NCBI GenBank assembly: GCA_014607495.2
Contig: CP053153.1
Location: forward strand, 7,316,001 to 7,380,000
DNA from: Carposina sasakii
Taxonomy: Eukaryota; Arthropoda; Insecta; Lepidoptera; Carposinidae
Direction: 5' to 3'
DNA: 64,000 bases
Notes under the pieces: generated by a model
Database searches by the model: none
Told to the model about the DNA's origin: nothing
Seen by the model: the letters and a program-made list of their open reading frames with translations, nothing else
Shown: positions 34,301 through 38,518 of the stretch, piece by piece
Layout of the letters: every line of letters starts with the position of its first letter
Numbering within the stretch: the stretch's first letter is position 1
Position numbers and translations under genes: made by a program

Positions 34301-35767
34301 CATTATAAATATTCTGGTCCACTAAAGAGTTCTCAGGTGAATAGTTTATATTAATTTGTTTCAACTTTGTAATTGTAGTTTGATTGTAGCATATTATATC
34401 ACCATCAATATTTCCAAAAGGATTCTTACATTTTATGTCTGGCAATGAGCGTTGATCATAGGTAAATTTAAATAAATCAGCTTCAACAATATAATTAAAA
34501 TTCACCCTTTTAATATGTGGATTTAGAGTTTTATGCAAAAATTCATTAGATCTGAAATTATAATTATGTGTAAGAATATTGAAACAAATTCATTGCTAAA
34601 ACAACACCTATGAGTTCCCAATGGATTCATAAAGCAATGTTATTCATTCCATTGAGGAAGGAGTGCTAGTTAACTTTTAAAAAAGCTGTCTGGTGCAGCC
34701 AGTGGTTATACATCTTCTATAATATAAAAATGAATCACTGATTGTCTTGTTAAGTGCAAATCTCGAGAACAGCTGAACTGATTTCGCTAATTCTTTTTTT
34801 AGAATATTCTGTAAGAGAATGGTTCTTACGGAGAGACACATTTAAAGAAATGCCTGAAAAAGTCTAACAACAACACAACAATTACACCTGTGCAAAGCTG
34901 GGGCGATCCCTAGAATTAGTCAAAATTGACAATAGCAGGTACACTAAATACATAGGTAGGTACTCACTGAATGATCATACTTTTCAAATTGCAAACATTT
35001 ACAAGTTTCATACAACATTGTGAGCAAATAATTTCAGGCATACCAACAAAGTCAATCTGAAATTTCAATGATTTAAATCTATGATATATCTATTTTTTTA
35101 CAATGAGCATGTATTGTTGATTGATGATGGATTTTAAATTAAAGTATGTAATAAAAACCTTTTTAAAAACAGCTTTTATTATTTGCACTAAAACTTCACA
35201 CTGTAAAGAGGAGTGTTGTTGATTCGGAGGCTGAGTGTATATTGTTATAATTAACGTAACTTATATACTAAATATATAGGTAAGAGTGGGAGAGTGTCAC
35301 CACACTACACCTTAATTACATATTAAAACTAACTTTAACTAAATTTTTATGTCATAGTAAGTATATTCTTTGGTCCCAATTTTATAAATAAAAGCAGGTA
35401 ATTTTATTTTTAAGTTTTTTGTATTCACACCACAGATTAGGGTGATCTATGAGTCACACCAACCGAGATACTCCTCAACAATCAAGCGAGCCCAAACTCA
35501 ATGGGGTTGTGTTTAATTACGGAGTTCCTATGGCTACCTTCCAGCCAGCTCCATCATCAAACAGCTCTATGTCATAATAATAATAAAATAGCAAGTACAT
35601 ACTTAAAACAATTCAAATGAAGAAAATACACAAAAAACAAATGAAGTAAATACCTTTATATTAACTATCGAGGCGATGATATCAGCATACGTAACATTTT
35701 CGTAAATGTCATAAATTGAAAACATTTCATTTGGCTGGCATAAGCAAATCCGACATAAGTTATCCAT
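1678..35767 (-). CDS. ZAD-C2H2 zinc-finger protein (eight coding exons)
   Basis: Probable DNA-binding nuclear regulator of the arthropod ZAD zinc-finger family, about 439 residues. Coding exons in transcript order are 35767-35654, 35056-34968, 34551-34256, 17413-17219, 16336-16192, 4303-4234, 3094-2963 and 1956-1678. All have AG/GT borders, and every junction keeps the frame. Residues ~1-72 form a ZAD: CRIC near the start paired with CSQCC in exon 2. A polar linker (exon 3) follows, then six C2H2-type fingers in exons 4-8. Fingers 1 and 4 are shorter than the usual C-x2-C-x12-H spacing; fingers 2, 3, 5 and 6 are regular. The start MDNLCRIC fits the usual ZAD position close to the N-terminus. 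Intron 3 is 16.8 kb and holds the nested retrotransposons. I cannot assign an ortholog. Confidence 0.85.
2465..2905. repeat. Foldback element in the last intron of the ZAD gene
   Basis: The arms at about 2465-2630 and 2755-2905 are inverted copies of each other. Both contain CCATATTGGAATAT, a GTTCTGTTGCGTTTGA-like block and a GTGCCTAACATAA-like block. The unpaired centre is 2631-2754. This is a long-arm hairpin, probably a foldback MITE. It sits inside the 1957-2962 intron. Confidence 0.65.
3395..3615 (+). repeat. Helitron-like non-autonomous repeat
   Basis: It begins with CTAATATTATAAACGAGAAA. In the middle is a TTTTAATAAAATTTGGCATG block, and it closes with GGACGAAGTCGCGGGCGTTC and then ACTAGT. 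This layout is a common lepidopteran dispersed element. The CTAG-T terminus and lack of inverted repeats fit a Helitron-type end, which is inference. More decayed relatives are at about 7046-7180, 11880-12190, 16040-16148, 17720-18000, 36640-36760 and 43360-43490. Confidence 0.5.
4520..4640 (+). repeat. Single arm of palindromic MITE family B
   Basis: TACAGGGTGTAACAGAAAGG followed by AGCGAAATGCTACGAAAATA and CCCACTATAG matches the left arm of the complete palindromic copy at 42570-42833. The other arm is missing here. A short right end of the same family lies at 9763-9796. Confidence 0.6.
4641..6271. other. Intron of the ZAD gene without recognised features
   Basis: Apart from a short GC-rich hairpin around 5180-5235 (CCTCCG/CGGAGG repeats), I recognise no gene or dated repeat here. 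Weak homology to other repeats cannot be excluded without a search. Confidence 0.4.
6272..7430 (+). CDS. Candidate unknown gene, spliced exons within a ZAD-gene intron
   Basis: Three exon-like blocks lie on the strand opposite to the host gene. Block 6272-6379 sits between CTCTTAG and GTAAGT and is open in one frame only (36 codons, DGFQALNKK...KKIPYN). Block 6732-6770 sits between GGTTGCAG and GTAAGT. Block 7255-7430 follows TTTTCAG, ends with TAA, and has AATAAA overlapping the last codons (7421-7426). The second and third join in phase to give [20 protein letters not shown], then a 50-residue tail rich in Tyr, Trp and His that ends MEKLVQIK. The first block ends in phase 0 and does not join the second in that frame, so an exon is missing or the first block is spurious. 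I do not recognise the family. Confidence 0.35.
7830..8200. repeat. Degenerate tandem repeat, ~118-bp period, three units
   Basis: Units start near 7859 (TTTATGCTAC), 7980 (TTTATGCTAT) and 8096 (TTTATGTTAC). Each runs through a GGCATT-like motif, TACTA, AAAATGC-like, then AAACAGC(T)NAAAGCTG. The copies have diverged by substitutions and small indels. No coding capacity is evident. It lies in the 4304-16191 intron. Confidence 0.6.
8201..9847. other. Intronic sequence, nothing recognised except a family B end
   Basis: AT-rich sequence with no exon-like open frame that I can support. The right terminus of palindromic MITE family B (ending ACACCCTGTA) lies at 9763-9796. Confidence 0.4.
9848..10224. 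mobile_element. MITE with GCCCCCT termini, copy 1
   Basis: The left end GCCCCCTTATTACCTAAC and right end TTAGGTAATCAGGGGGC are inverted repeats. Inside, AAAGCAAAGCGATTGC and GCTATCGCTTTGCTT also pair. A related, more decayed copy is at about 10642-10830. Two GC-rich elements in the TFIIE alpha introns have similar ends. A block beginning TTCACTATGGGTG near the left end recurs in inverted form at 39068-39110. Confidence 0.55.
10642..10830. mobile_element. MITE with GCCCCCT termini, copy 2 (decayed)
   Basis: It starts GCCCCCTTATACCTAAG and ends ATTCGTAATCAGCCTGC, which corresponds to the ends of the 9848-10224 element. Internal blocks such as AAAATGAAT...TTTGACATTTCAA also match that copy. The right terminus has mutated. 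Confidence 0.45.
10929..11767. mobile_element. DNA transposon family C, copy 1 (non-autonomous)
   Basis: The left end TGTGTGACAGCCAGGCAAAT and right end ATTTGCCTGGCTGTCACAAA form long inverted repeats, with TACA(G/T)GGTGT at the extremities. A second copy at 13484-15132 shares both ends and the internal blocks GTTATACGACAGTGTTATTA and GATCAGTTATTTG. Copy 1 is interrupted by a tRNA-derived insertion at 11001-11399. No transposase is visible in either copy. Confidence 0.7.
11001..11399 (+). repeat. tRNA-derived SINE-like insertion with a duplicated 3' half
   Basis: The segment is flanked by TTATATGACA (10991-11000) and TTATACGACA (11400-11409), a near-perfect 10-bp duplication. The second half (from ~11291) looks like a tRNA: TGGCTCAGTGG matches the A box and GGTTCGATTCC the B box, with good D and T arms. 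The anticodon stem pairs only weakly and the acceptor has a first-base mismatch, so this is tRNA-derived and not a working tRNA. The 3' half of the tRNA plus an AT-rich tail appears twice, at 11002 and 11326, exactly 324 bp apart. Confidence 0.65.
11880..12192 (+). repeat. Helitron-like repeat ending in CAGCTAGT
   Basis: It begins TCTAATATATAAAATTCTCG and has the CCGAAACGGCTCGACCGATT block seen in many lepidopteran repeats. It ends TTTGCCGGGTCAGCTAGT. The terminus matches the CTAG-T ending of the 3395-3615 element type. The interior is poly-T rich and non-coding. Confidence 0.5.
12193..13483. repeat. Block of foldback repeats (family D)
   Basis: At least three palindrome-like units lie at about 12193-12608, 12757-13052 and 13200-13483. 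They tend to start AAATCTTCTATTC and close GAATAGAAGATTTATA. Arms contain AAGTGGGTTCGAGAATGG and its complement CATCCTCGAACCCACTTGA. Between them are copies of a separate ~90-bp unit (AGTTTCAGTTACGCCC), also seen at 15140-15240 (inverted) and 15915-16030. A half copy of the foldback is near 41030-41100. Confidence 0.55.
13484..15132. mobile_element. DNA transposon family C, copy 2, with a nested insertion
   Basis: The ends TACAGGGTGTGGGTGACAGC and GCTGTCACAAGCACCGTGTA are inverted repeats matching copy 1 at 10929-11767. Copy 2 is longer because it carries the 13641-14823 insertion. It begins directly after the ...AGAAGATTTATA end of a family D foldback unit. Confidence 0.65.
13641..14823 (-). 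mobile_element. 1.18-kb insertion with a 14-bp target duplication
   Basis: CCTGTGACTAATTA is present on both sides (13627-13640 and 14824-14837) and the corresponding site in family C copy 1 is uninterrupted. One end is CATACATACAT, which reads as a short simple tail on the minus strand; tail and long duplication suggest target-primed insertion of a LINE or SINE-type element in minus orientation. Inside, GTGTGCGTTCGCACAGCAAA near 13660 and an inverted relative near 14695 (TTTTTGCTGGGCGTACGCAC) form a large foldback. No reverse transcriptase frame is evident. Confidence 0.5.
15240..15358 (-). repeat. Single arm of palindromic MITE family B
   Basis: GTGATTTCGAGTCTCAAATT through GGTTCTCTATAGTGGGCTAT to GTTACAACCTGTA matches the right arm of the full element at 42570-42833. 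The left arm is absent. Confidence 0.6.
15558..15910 (+). repeat. MITE-like repeat, family A, copy 2
   Basis: It begins TACAGGGTTTTTTCGTTGAC and ends CCAAAAAACACCCTGTA. It follows the same landmark order as copy 1 at 440-818 (GAAGGGTACGT, CCAGTGTTTGTG, CCAGACACTTCCCAG, GTTGACGACC). Confidence 0.6.
16192..17413 (-). CDS. ZAD zinc-finger gene, exons 4-5 (fingers 1-3)
   Basis: Exon 4 (17413-17219) follows GTTTTAG, is rich in Lys, and carries a short first finger ([18 protein letters not shown], nine residues between second Cys and first His). It ends TTCAG before GTATTT. Exon 5 (16336-16192) follows TTTACAG and encodes a regular finger 2 (YACDQC...HKKVH) and most of finger 3 (YKCDHC...). It ends before GTGAGG. 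Exons 3, 4 and 5 are linked by phase-1 junctions; exon 5 ends in phase 2, matching exon 6. Confidence 0.85.
16450..17060. other. Small intron content between exons 4 and 5
   Basis: A short unassigned open stretch at 16520-16789 has no splice or family support. At 16920-17060 there is a decayed Helitron-like fragment containing CGGATTTTGATGTGG and CGAGGACGAAGTCG. Confidence 0.35.
17720..18180 (-). repeat. Decayed Helitron-like repeat, inverted relative of 43183-43490
   Basis: Blocks include ACTAATATTAAAAATGAGAA, ATCGGTCCAGCCGTTTCTGA and GATAAAGGTCTCCTATATTT. The same blocks appear in reverse order and opposite strand at about 43183-43490. It lies in the 17414-34255 intron. Confidence 0.45.
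18460..18765 (+). mobile_element. MITE-like deletion derivative of the DDE transposon
   Basis: The left half (from ACTACTGGGCCGATTTACTC to AACCGTTAGAAT) matches the complement of 33760-33940. The right half (GCTACATTTAT, AGCTTTCTAATGCA, ATCGAGC, GAGCGTGGGTAACG) matches the complement of 20690-20810. Those two segments flank the transposase fragments at 20690-33960. The short element therefore joins both ends of the larger one, as expected of an internally deleted copy. Identity is partial (my estimate by eye is 70-80%). Confidence 0.55.
18767..19830 (+). pseudogene. 5'-truncated LINE, reverse transcriptase C-terminal part and 3' end
   Basis: The frame opens with [20 protein letters not shown] and runs through NLGLTF, the [11 protein letters not shown] block and WLPIRLRR to YYLSLP. 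It is typical of the thumb and C-terminus of CR1/L2-like LINE reverse transcriptases. One in-frame TAA after KLERL (about 19175) breaks it. The catalytic domain and 5' part are missing. The 3' region ends in GTGTACAATAAAGAATAAA near 19805-19825; a related 3' end lies in minus orientation at about 59750-59880. This is a dead copy. Confidence 0.7.
20172..20251 (-). CDS. Candidate alternative terminal exon of the ZAD gene
   Basis: On the minus strand, AACTTTTTTGTTTCAG precedes CACAAGGGAAG. Read with the phase-1 end of ZAD exon 3, the block is open for 26 codons and stops at 20172-20174. AATAAA hexamers follow near 20129-20140. If used, it would give a protein with the ZAD and linker but no fingers. 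This is inference from splice phase and signals only; it may be fortuitous. Confidence 0.25.
20375..20596 (+). other. Unassigned open block with relatively high CpG
   Basis: An open frame follows TTATATTATGCAG and ends near CGGTAG. It contains several CpG dinucleotides in an AT-rich neighbourhood (TCGTCGATAAGTCGG, GACGTCATCC). I do not recognise the translated protein ([18 protein letters not shown]...). It could be a lone exon, part of the adjacent DNA transposon, or chance. Confidence 0.2.
20980..21036. repeat. Short tandem repeat (CTATTACGATAGGTAATG)
   Basis: CTATTACGATAGG occurs three times in about 55 bp, the first two followed by TAATG. A small local array near the 3' end of the transposase fragment. 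Confidence 0.7.
21309..21440 (-). repeat. 3' LTR of the gypsy element
   Basis: 132 bp, TGTAAAATACACC at the left and GTATACTACA at the right on the plus strand. I see no difference from 32988-33119. Confidence 0.92.
21538..21789 (-). CDS. Gypsy gag-pol, C-terminal fragment beyond the BEL insertion
   Basis: A separated piece of the integrase C-terminus, 83 residues plus TGA. It starts in the frame in which the upstream part (28277-31921) stops and carries a VGEKVYVKN motif and a [10 protein letters not shown] motif, typical of the GPY/F-like module of Ty3/gypsy integrases. The break is exactly at the ATTAC target duplication of the BEL element. It has no start of its own. Confidence 0.85.
   Translation of the reverse strand, partial: LEVGEKVYVKNLIKENKLTPNFNPESHTVTDVNGSDIRVQNDSTGKEYRRNVIHLKRVETDNWAIVNKATENVSPSNDHQLED
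21795..22167 (-). repeat. 3' LTR of the BEL/Pao element
   Basis: 373 bp, TG...CA. It includes a GC-rich block (GGGCGCGCGGGCGGGGGG) and matches 27903-28276 except for one T in an oligo-T run. Confidence 0.95.
22397..27604 (-). CDS. BEL/Pao Gag-Pol polyprotein, 1735 residues
   Basis: Single open frame. Residues ~125-300 are the DUF1759 gag domain ([16 protein letters not shown]). Cys/His knuckles follow at ~338-400 ([22 protein letters not shown]). The aspartic protease motif IDSGSQTSF is near 463. The reverse transcriptase has FYVDDLLW near 873, followed by RNase H (FCDAS near 1048; TDSS near 1131). Integrase has a His/Cys zinc region (~1365-1405), catalytic Asp in GVDMGG (~1436) and SDNG (~1500), and Glu in IFEAG (~1555). 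A DUF5641-type C-terminus follows. All key residues are present, so the protein could be active. Products would act in cytoplasmic particles and in nuclear integration. Confidence 0.95.
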   Translation of the reverse strand: MATLSDLQIKINTLISRKERYFRRVQQYYDIAKAVENNSYDFSKLSVRVDDLESTRELFEKTVDEISALELKNDSSYKIPSQDVQAFDDLYFEIKRIYEKFNLSSSKQSKLSETKNGFERSAQPRLPKIELVHFDGKLENWVTFRDTFSSLIHLNTTINDIEKFYYLLSVVTGPALQLVKSLPVSNENYNIVWTSLCDRYENKRAIATRYLDKVFAFKPLSNESVHGLNSFLETFQDCTQALELLKIDDLAGFILCYIGLRNLDSVSRREFERKIGAKEMPGIGTLIEFVTNQSRMLEISTSPTTTFSRHIKSNTKHIYSKTCLASNAAADKIEPMKKGCLYCNKPFHSIYKCYEYIALTPAQRLDKIMELRLCENCLRQGHASNECPSKITCTVCKNKHHHTLHVDPKINLVSTDSDCVCDDDVAHDQMNQVSLTCSAGLTVILGTAIIHVSDALGKYQPVRVVIDSGSQTSFMTNDCAQRLGLPRQKCNTQLSGLGGSVVRDHGMVTCQIKPTMSNNPIFNIKAVVIPKISGNMPTVDLSEQLKFEYKKLVLADPTFYYSRRIDMLLGSDVFPFIYDGGKYHPSRQGLPLALSSVFGYVITGQLMLNNNTQNVSTCMFTSSTKIQDLIQSFWETETLTCDLPKNPEDVVAECMFTTDHTRDSITGRYIVRYPFKSDSELGDSKQIALKRYHNLERKLSRSPGLRDEYKRFMGEYISLGHMVCVGDVSNVESGYVIPHHCVHKPDSSSTKLRVVFDASCSTTNNKSLNSVLYTGPKLQSDLVELLIRFRLREFSLCGDISKMYRCILIDKSQRKFQHILWRDVPSEPIKVYELCTVTYGVVSSPFLAIRTLQQLAADEGGRFPNAARALLEGFYVDDLLWSVSSVEEALKLQQELVQLLKLGGFELRKWSSNSDQILNKLPSDQLEPPVQFDDGKTLSIKILGLHWLPKEDAFSFRTTQTETNVTKRSVLSEIAKLFDPMGFVAPCTFLAKHFMQKLWCVQLGWDDSLPKSLLDEWLTFSSQIPFLSKLRHDRHVFIKNHTDAQVVGFCDASTAGFAATVYIRSQDAQGNVHVSLLLSKSKVAPLKTVTIPRLELMAAHLLSKMLDYVVAIVSKEESIGEVFAFTDSSVALTWINTPAFKLKTFVANRVAKINENSSEVQWYHVNGTNNPADVCSRGATPTQLLEIADQWFCGPQWLYGPRQTWPIRSIDEFKGEPLELKSEKDICTTLLSEGFNGHTDFYSTILNFSNFNKLLRVFAWCLRFLNNSRTSVPNRIKGALLTAELNQSHDKVIQIVQFNYFLSDIESLKKGNRCSQSLRKLDPFIDSRGLLMVGGRLSQADLPYAQRHPLILPKKSHFTNILIDYYHNVYLHAGPRLLQNILAQKYWIIAARCIIRSRLSKCIRCFKNRPTIIQPKMGNLPKCRLQDVYPFHTVGVDMGGPFYTKESNRRNAKISKAYLCLFVCYTTRAVHLEVVSALTTECFLASFDRFTSRRGLPHTIYSDNGKNFVSAGKHFNEVFDFYNQNQRQLIDKFTVRKITWKYNPPSGSHFGGIFEAGIKSAKYHLKRVIGTRALSFEELCTLFSNIEAILNSRPLCSLSNDPSEFDVLTPGHFLVGRQLVSAPNYDLSDAPLSRLSRWQCVQQATLHFWRRWRSEYLHTLQQRQKWLVDTPNLAVDDLVLIHNDNSPCQQWSLGRVEQVHPGLDGRVRVVTLRTQNSRLQRPVTKLSPLPKEQDE
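27605..27902 (-). promoter_or_regulatory. BEL/Pao leader with primer-binding site
   Basis: Untranslated region between the 5' LTR and the polyprotein start. TGGTCTCTTCGATTCGG at 27881-27897 begins with the TGG expected for pairing to a tRNA CCA end. No tandem repeats are seen. Confidence 0.6.
27903..28276 (-). repeat. 5' LTR of the BEL/Pao element
   Basis: 374 bp, TG...CA, matching 21795-22167 with one extra T. It should carry the element's promoter. An antisense open frame inside it has no support. Confidence 0.95.
28277..31921 (-). CDS. Gypsy Gag-Pol polyprotein, main part (1215 residues before the BEL insertion)
   Basis: Gag, protease, reverse transcriptase, RNase H and integrase in one frame, as in mag-like elements. 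Two zinc knuckles begin near residue 235 (CYRCGSDKH..., [14 protein letters not shown]). Protease [10 protein letters not shown] is near 329. The reverse transcriptase has [10 protein letters not shown] near 604, a Phe variant of the usual YxDD box. RNase H has [10 protein letters not shown] near 755. Integrase has the HHCC zinc region (~957-985) and the catalytic triad Asp ~1027 (AIDFLG), Asp ~1081 (CDNGNQF) and Glu ~1118 (NGEVERQ). The likely start is Met16 ([10 protein letters not shown]); an upstream Met exists at 31921. The last 83 residues are now at 21538-21789. Confidence 0.93.
32020..32245. repeat. 33-bp tandem array in the gypsy leader
   Basis: Seven units spaced exactly 33 bp: GGTC starts at 32027, 32060, 32093, 32126, 32159, 32192 and 32225. 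The core GGTCTTTCATATTGACC is an imperfect palindrome (GGTC...GACC), followed by TTCCRAAAATAAGCAT. On the minus strand each complete unit contains an AAGGTCAATA-type stretch, i.e. an AGGTCA half-site. Two stray cores lie at 32290 and 32360. Because 33 is divisible by three, both strands show open repetitive frames, but these are short and lack start context. A binding-site array is more likely than a coding one. Confidence 0.85.
32975..32985 (-). promoter_or_regulatory. Gypsy primer-binding site
   Basis: TGGCGACGAGG, two bases inside the 5' LTR. It is complementary to the CCTCGTCGCCA end that I expect for metazoan tRNA-Ser(GCT) from general knowledge of that tRNA. Confidence 0.75.
32988..33119 (-). 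repeat. 5' LTR of the gypsy element
   Basis: 132 bp, TG...CA, apparently identical to 21309-21440. The only promoter region the element would have. Confidence 0.92.
33967..34115. mobile_element. Small MITE with CTAGCATGACC termini
   Basis: Perfect 11-bp inverted ends, CTAGCATGACC (33967-33977) and GGTCATGCTAG (34105-34115). The interior is rich in ATCGTAT/ATATCGAT motifs. 149 bp. It lies between the transposase remnant and ZAD exon 3. Confidence 0.6.
34256..35767 (-). CDS. ZAD zinc-finger gene, exons 1-3 (ZAD domain and linker)
   Basis: Exon 1 (35767-35654) begins [20 protein letters not shown] and ends IVNIK before GTATTT. Exon 2 (35056-34968) follows ATTTCAG and encodes [18 protein letters not shown]. 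It supplies the second Cys pair of the ZAD, a dimerising zinc domain in insect regulators. Exon 3 (34551-34256) follows ATTTCAG and is a polar, Asn/Asp-rich linker ending at CCAG/GTGAGA. An upstream in-frame Met (near 35881) exists, but that extension lies partly in a dispersed repeat, so MDNL is the better start. Confidence 0.85.
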
Positions 35768-35837
35768 AAGAGGAGGTACCAAATCCCTGGTTTGTGGGTT
35801 ATAAGCTGTTGCAGCCAAAATGTCGAAGTCAAAGGTG

Positions 35838-36410
35838 TCGAACTTTGATTTTTTTTTAAGTTTATCCCGAAGGAAAGGCAAGTTTTGTTTGTTTGTTTAG
35901 TTTATCCCGATGGAAAGGCAAGGGGATCTAAGCCCATACAGCCATTTTCTTTAGTAAATGATTTCTGAATTTATGATGGATGATAATGATGATGATGAAT
36001 GGAAACGTCGGGAAAATCCTCAAGAACAAGTGTAAAGTTAGTCAAAATTAAAAATAATTGCAGAAACAACTTACATGGGCAGGAAAGGCAAGGGGAATGT
36101 CGAACTTTGTTTTTTTTTTTTTAGTTTATCCCAAAGGAAAGGCAAGGGGAACTAAGCCCATACAGCCATTGTCTTTAGTAAATGATTTTTGAATTTATGA
36201 TAGATGACAATGATGATGATGAATGGAAACGCCGGAAAAATCCTCAAGAACAAGTGTAAAGTTAGTAAAAATGAAAAAATTATTACAGAAACAACTTACA
36301 TGGGCCCATGAAGAGATCGTATTCCGGCTTAAGTTTTACTCGGCTTACCTGCGTATAAAACCATGCACACGCACTAGATTCACATCACAAGTAATCAAAA
36401 TATAACTAAT
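35838..36410. repeat. Tandem pair of a dispersed repeat upstream of the ZAD gene
   Basis: The blocks AGTTTATCCC, GGAAAGGCAAGG, CTAAGCCCATACAGCCATT and CCTCAAGAACAAGTGTAAAG occur twice, at about 35900-36078 and 36120-36300. An inverted third copy is at about 53180-53475. The near edge reaches 35838, about 70 bp from the ZAD start codon, so the gene's 5' leader or promoter may be repeat-derived. Confidence 0.65.
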
Positions 36411-36445
36411 CTACCAGAAAACATCACTTTACGGACACATGCAAG

Positions 36446-38510
36446 CAAGGGCGGATCCAGCTTTGGCGCCAGGAGGGGGTCACATAGTCGTGGTCAAGTC
36501 AAGAACTTATAATTTAATTTTGATAACAATAGATACAAGTAAAAAGTAGGTATTTTATTAATGTACGTAAGTACTGTACTCAAAAATATTTATTCTATAT
36601 TGTACACTTGAAAAACTTAACTGCAGAAAAAACAGCCTATGTGTTAATCCAGGGTGTTAGCTAACTCCATACAAAATTTTATTAAAATCGCTCCATCCGT
36701 TTGTAGACGTGAAGAAGTAAGAAACATACACACTCAAAAATTTTCGCCTTTAAAATAGTGTAATAGTTTTGTGTAATAAGTAGTCGCCGGCACTGAATGT
36801 GTAAAAAATGTACAAAGAAAATATTATAGCGCGAGCGTAGCGAGCGCAATATTTTTAGGTTTTTTTTTGTACACTGTTGCCATTTATTTCTCGAAAATAC
36901 ATGCTCTATCGAGAATTTGTGACGATCGCTAATGCATCATGGTAATGCTGATGCAGGTGAAGCAAACGATAATTATTAGCCATTTTTTACTATTAAAGCT
37001 TCGATTATTTCTTTGTAAAAAATAGCATTTTTACTATTATATTTTATTATTCTCACACAAGAATTTTGTGTTAGGCCAGAGGCCCCGTATTGTGAGGTAG
37101 GTACGGCTGATGCGGCGCAGCCACGTCCCTAATACATAGAGCAGGATGCGCGGAGTGTGGGGGTGGTGAAAAGGGCAGCGCTTCCGGCCCCACCGGGCCA
37201 CTAGTCGTTGTTTGGCCCATGTATATATTCCAATTATTGTAAGAAACTTCGATATCGCGTTCTAGGATTTTGCATTAGATTGTGGTTCTCTCCTGCATCC
37301 GATAGATGGCTCCGCTACATTACTCCCCTTCCAGACCGGTGGTCAATATGTCTTCGGCAGCACCCAGCGTGTATTCTCACAAGTATGCATTCGGGTCAGT
37401 GAGTCGACCGGAAAGTGTTGCGACGAGCGTGCAGGCGAGATGCCTTCTGGTCGGTGAGTCGACTGGGAACGTGTTGCAGGCGATGCGTTCTGGTCTTTGA
37501 GGCGACAAGGAACGTGATACGGCTGATGTGTTTTGGTCTGCGCGTGAAATGGGAACATGTTGTTCCGTGGTGCCGATGCGTGCGTGCGTTGCTAAGAGGT
37601 CCAGGAAGCTGTCATGGCGGCTTCTTATGAATCTGCTGGCTACTGGCGTGCTGCTGCTGCTGTCGTGGAAGAAGAGGAGAGGTGATGCTGTTGTGTGATA
37701 CCTGTGCTGCGGAGTGCTGCGATGATGGTGAAGTTCCTGAAGACTGAAGGTTGCGTATGTCCAGTTCACAGGGGTCACCAATGTGGGGTTGGTGAAAAGG
37801 GAAGCGTTTCCGGCCCCACCGGGCCACTAGTCGTTGTTTGGCCCATGTATATACCAAACATTGTAAGAAACTTCGATATCGCGTTCTAGGATTTTGCATT
37901 CAATTGTGGTTCTCTCCTGCATCCGCTACACGGAGCAGGGCGGCTACATTTGGTCCACCAAATTTTTTTACTATATAATGGCTCATATCCTTCTATCAAG
38001 TTAATTAGATTTCCCCTGACATAAAAAGTGTCCGGGTTTTATGGATGGCAGCCTTCTGCGGGCGTCACATATAAGTTTATCCTACTAAAGTGAGCGAACA
38101 ACTTCGAGAAAAGCAAGAGACGAACTCACGTTCCATTTCATGGCGTATGCGTTTGTATCGTATTATACGAAATGATCAATGATACAATACACTGTCTGAT
38201 TATACATATTTTGTATTCAATTATACGATCTGGCAGCCCTGTGCTAGGCATTACGTAGCCGACGCAAGTGTGGCGCGGTAAAATTCAAATTTTCGATGTG
38301 CTCGTTCCCAAACGTTTGCCATCATACAAAGTTATTATACTACATATATTAAATTAGTTAAATATTAAAGGTATGTAATTACATAAAATCTGTATGGTGA
38401 CAAAATATATAAATAAAATCATTATGTTCAATTAGTCGTCCACCTAAGTCCTGGAACCAGCTCAGGGGGGGGTCATGACCCCCATGACCCCCCCCCTGGA
38501 TCCGCCGTTG
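36446..38510. mobile_element. hAT-like non-autonomous DNA transposon
   Basis: Flanked by an exact 8-bp duplication CATGCAAG (36438-36445 and 38511-38518). Termini CAAGGGCGGATCCAG and, on the other strand, CAACGGCGGATCCAG are inverted repeats differing at one base. Eight-base duplications and CA.GGCGGATCCAG-like ends are characteristic of hAT elements. No transposase frame is seen in the 2,065 bp. A miniature LTR element (37156-37930) has inserted in it, and a Helitron-like fragment lies at 36640-36760. Confidence 0.75.
37156..37930 (-). mobile_element. Terminal-repeat retrotransposon in miniature (TRIM)
   Basis: Two direct repeats, 37156-37319 and 37782-37930, begin TGTGGGG and end CGCTACA on the plus strand, with CGGAG duplicated outside (37151-37155 and 37931-37935). 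On the minus strand TGGTGACCCC (37771-37780) lies one base inside the right repeat; this is the primer-site start of CsRn1/Kabuki-type gypsy elements that use tRNA-Trp. A purine tract GGAAGGGGAGTAA (37320-37332) abuts the other repeat. The interior is only 462 bp and has no recognisable gag or pol. It would depend on enzymes of a related element. Confidence 0.75.
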
Positions 38511-38518
38511 CATGCAAG

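Noticed and set aside
37343..37899. Several overlapping open frames inside the TRIM
   Set aside because: They conflict in frame and strand, are low in complexity (His/Ser/Thr runs), and lie in the non-coding interior of a miniature element.
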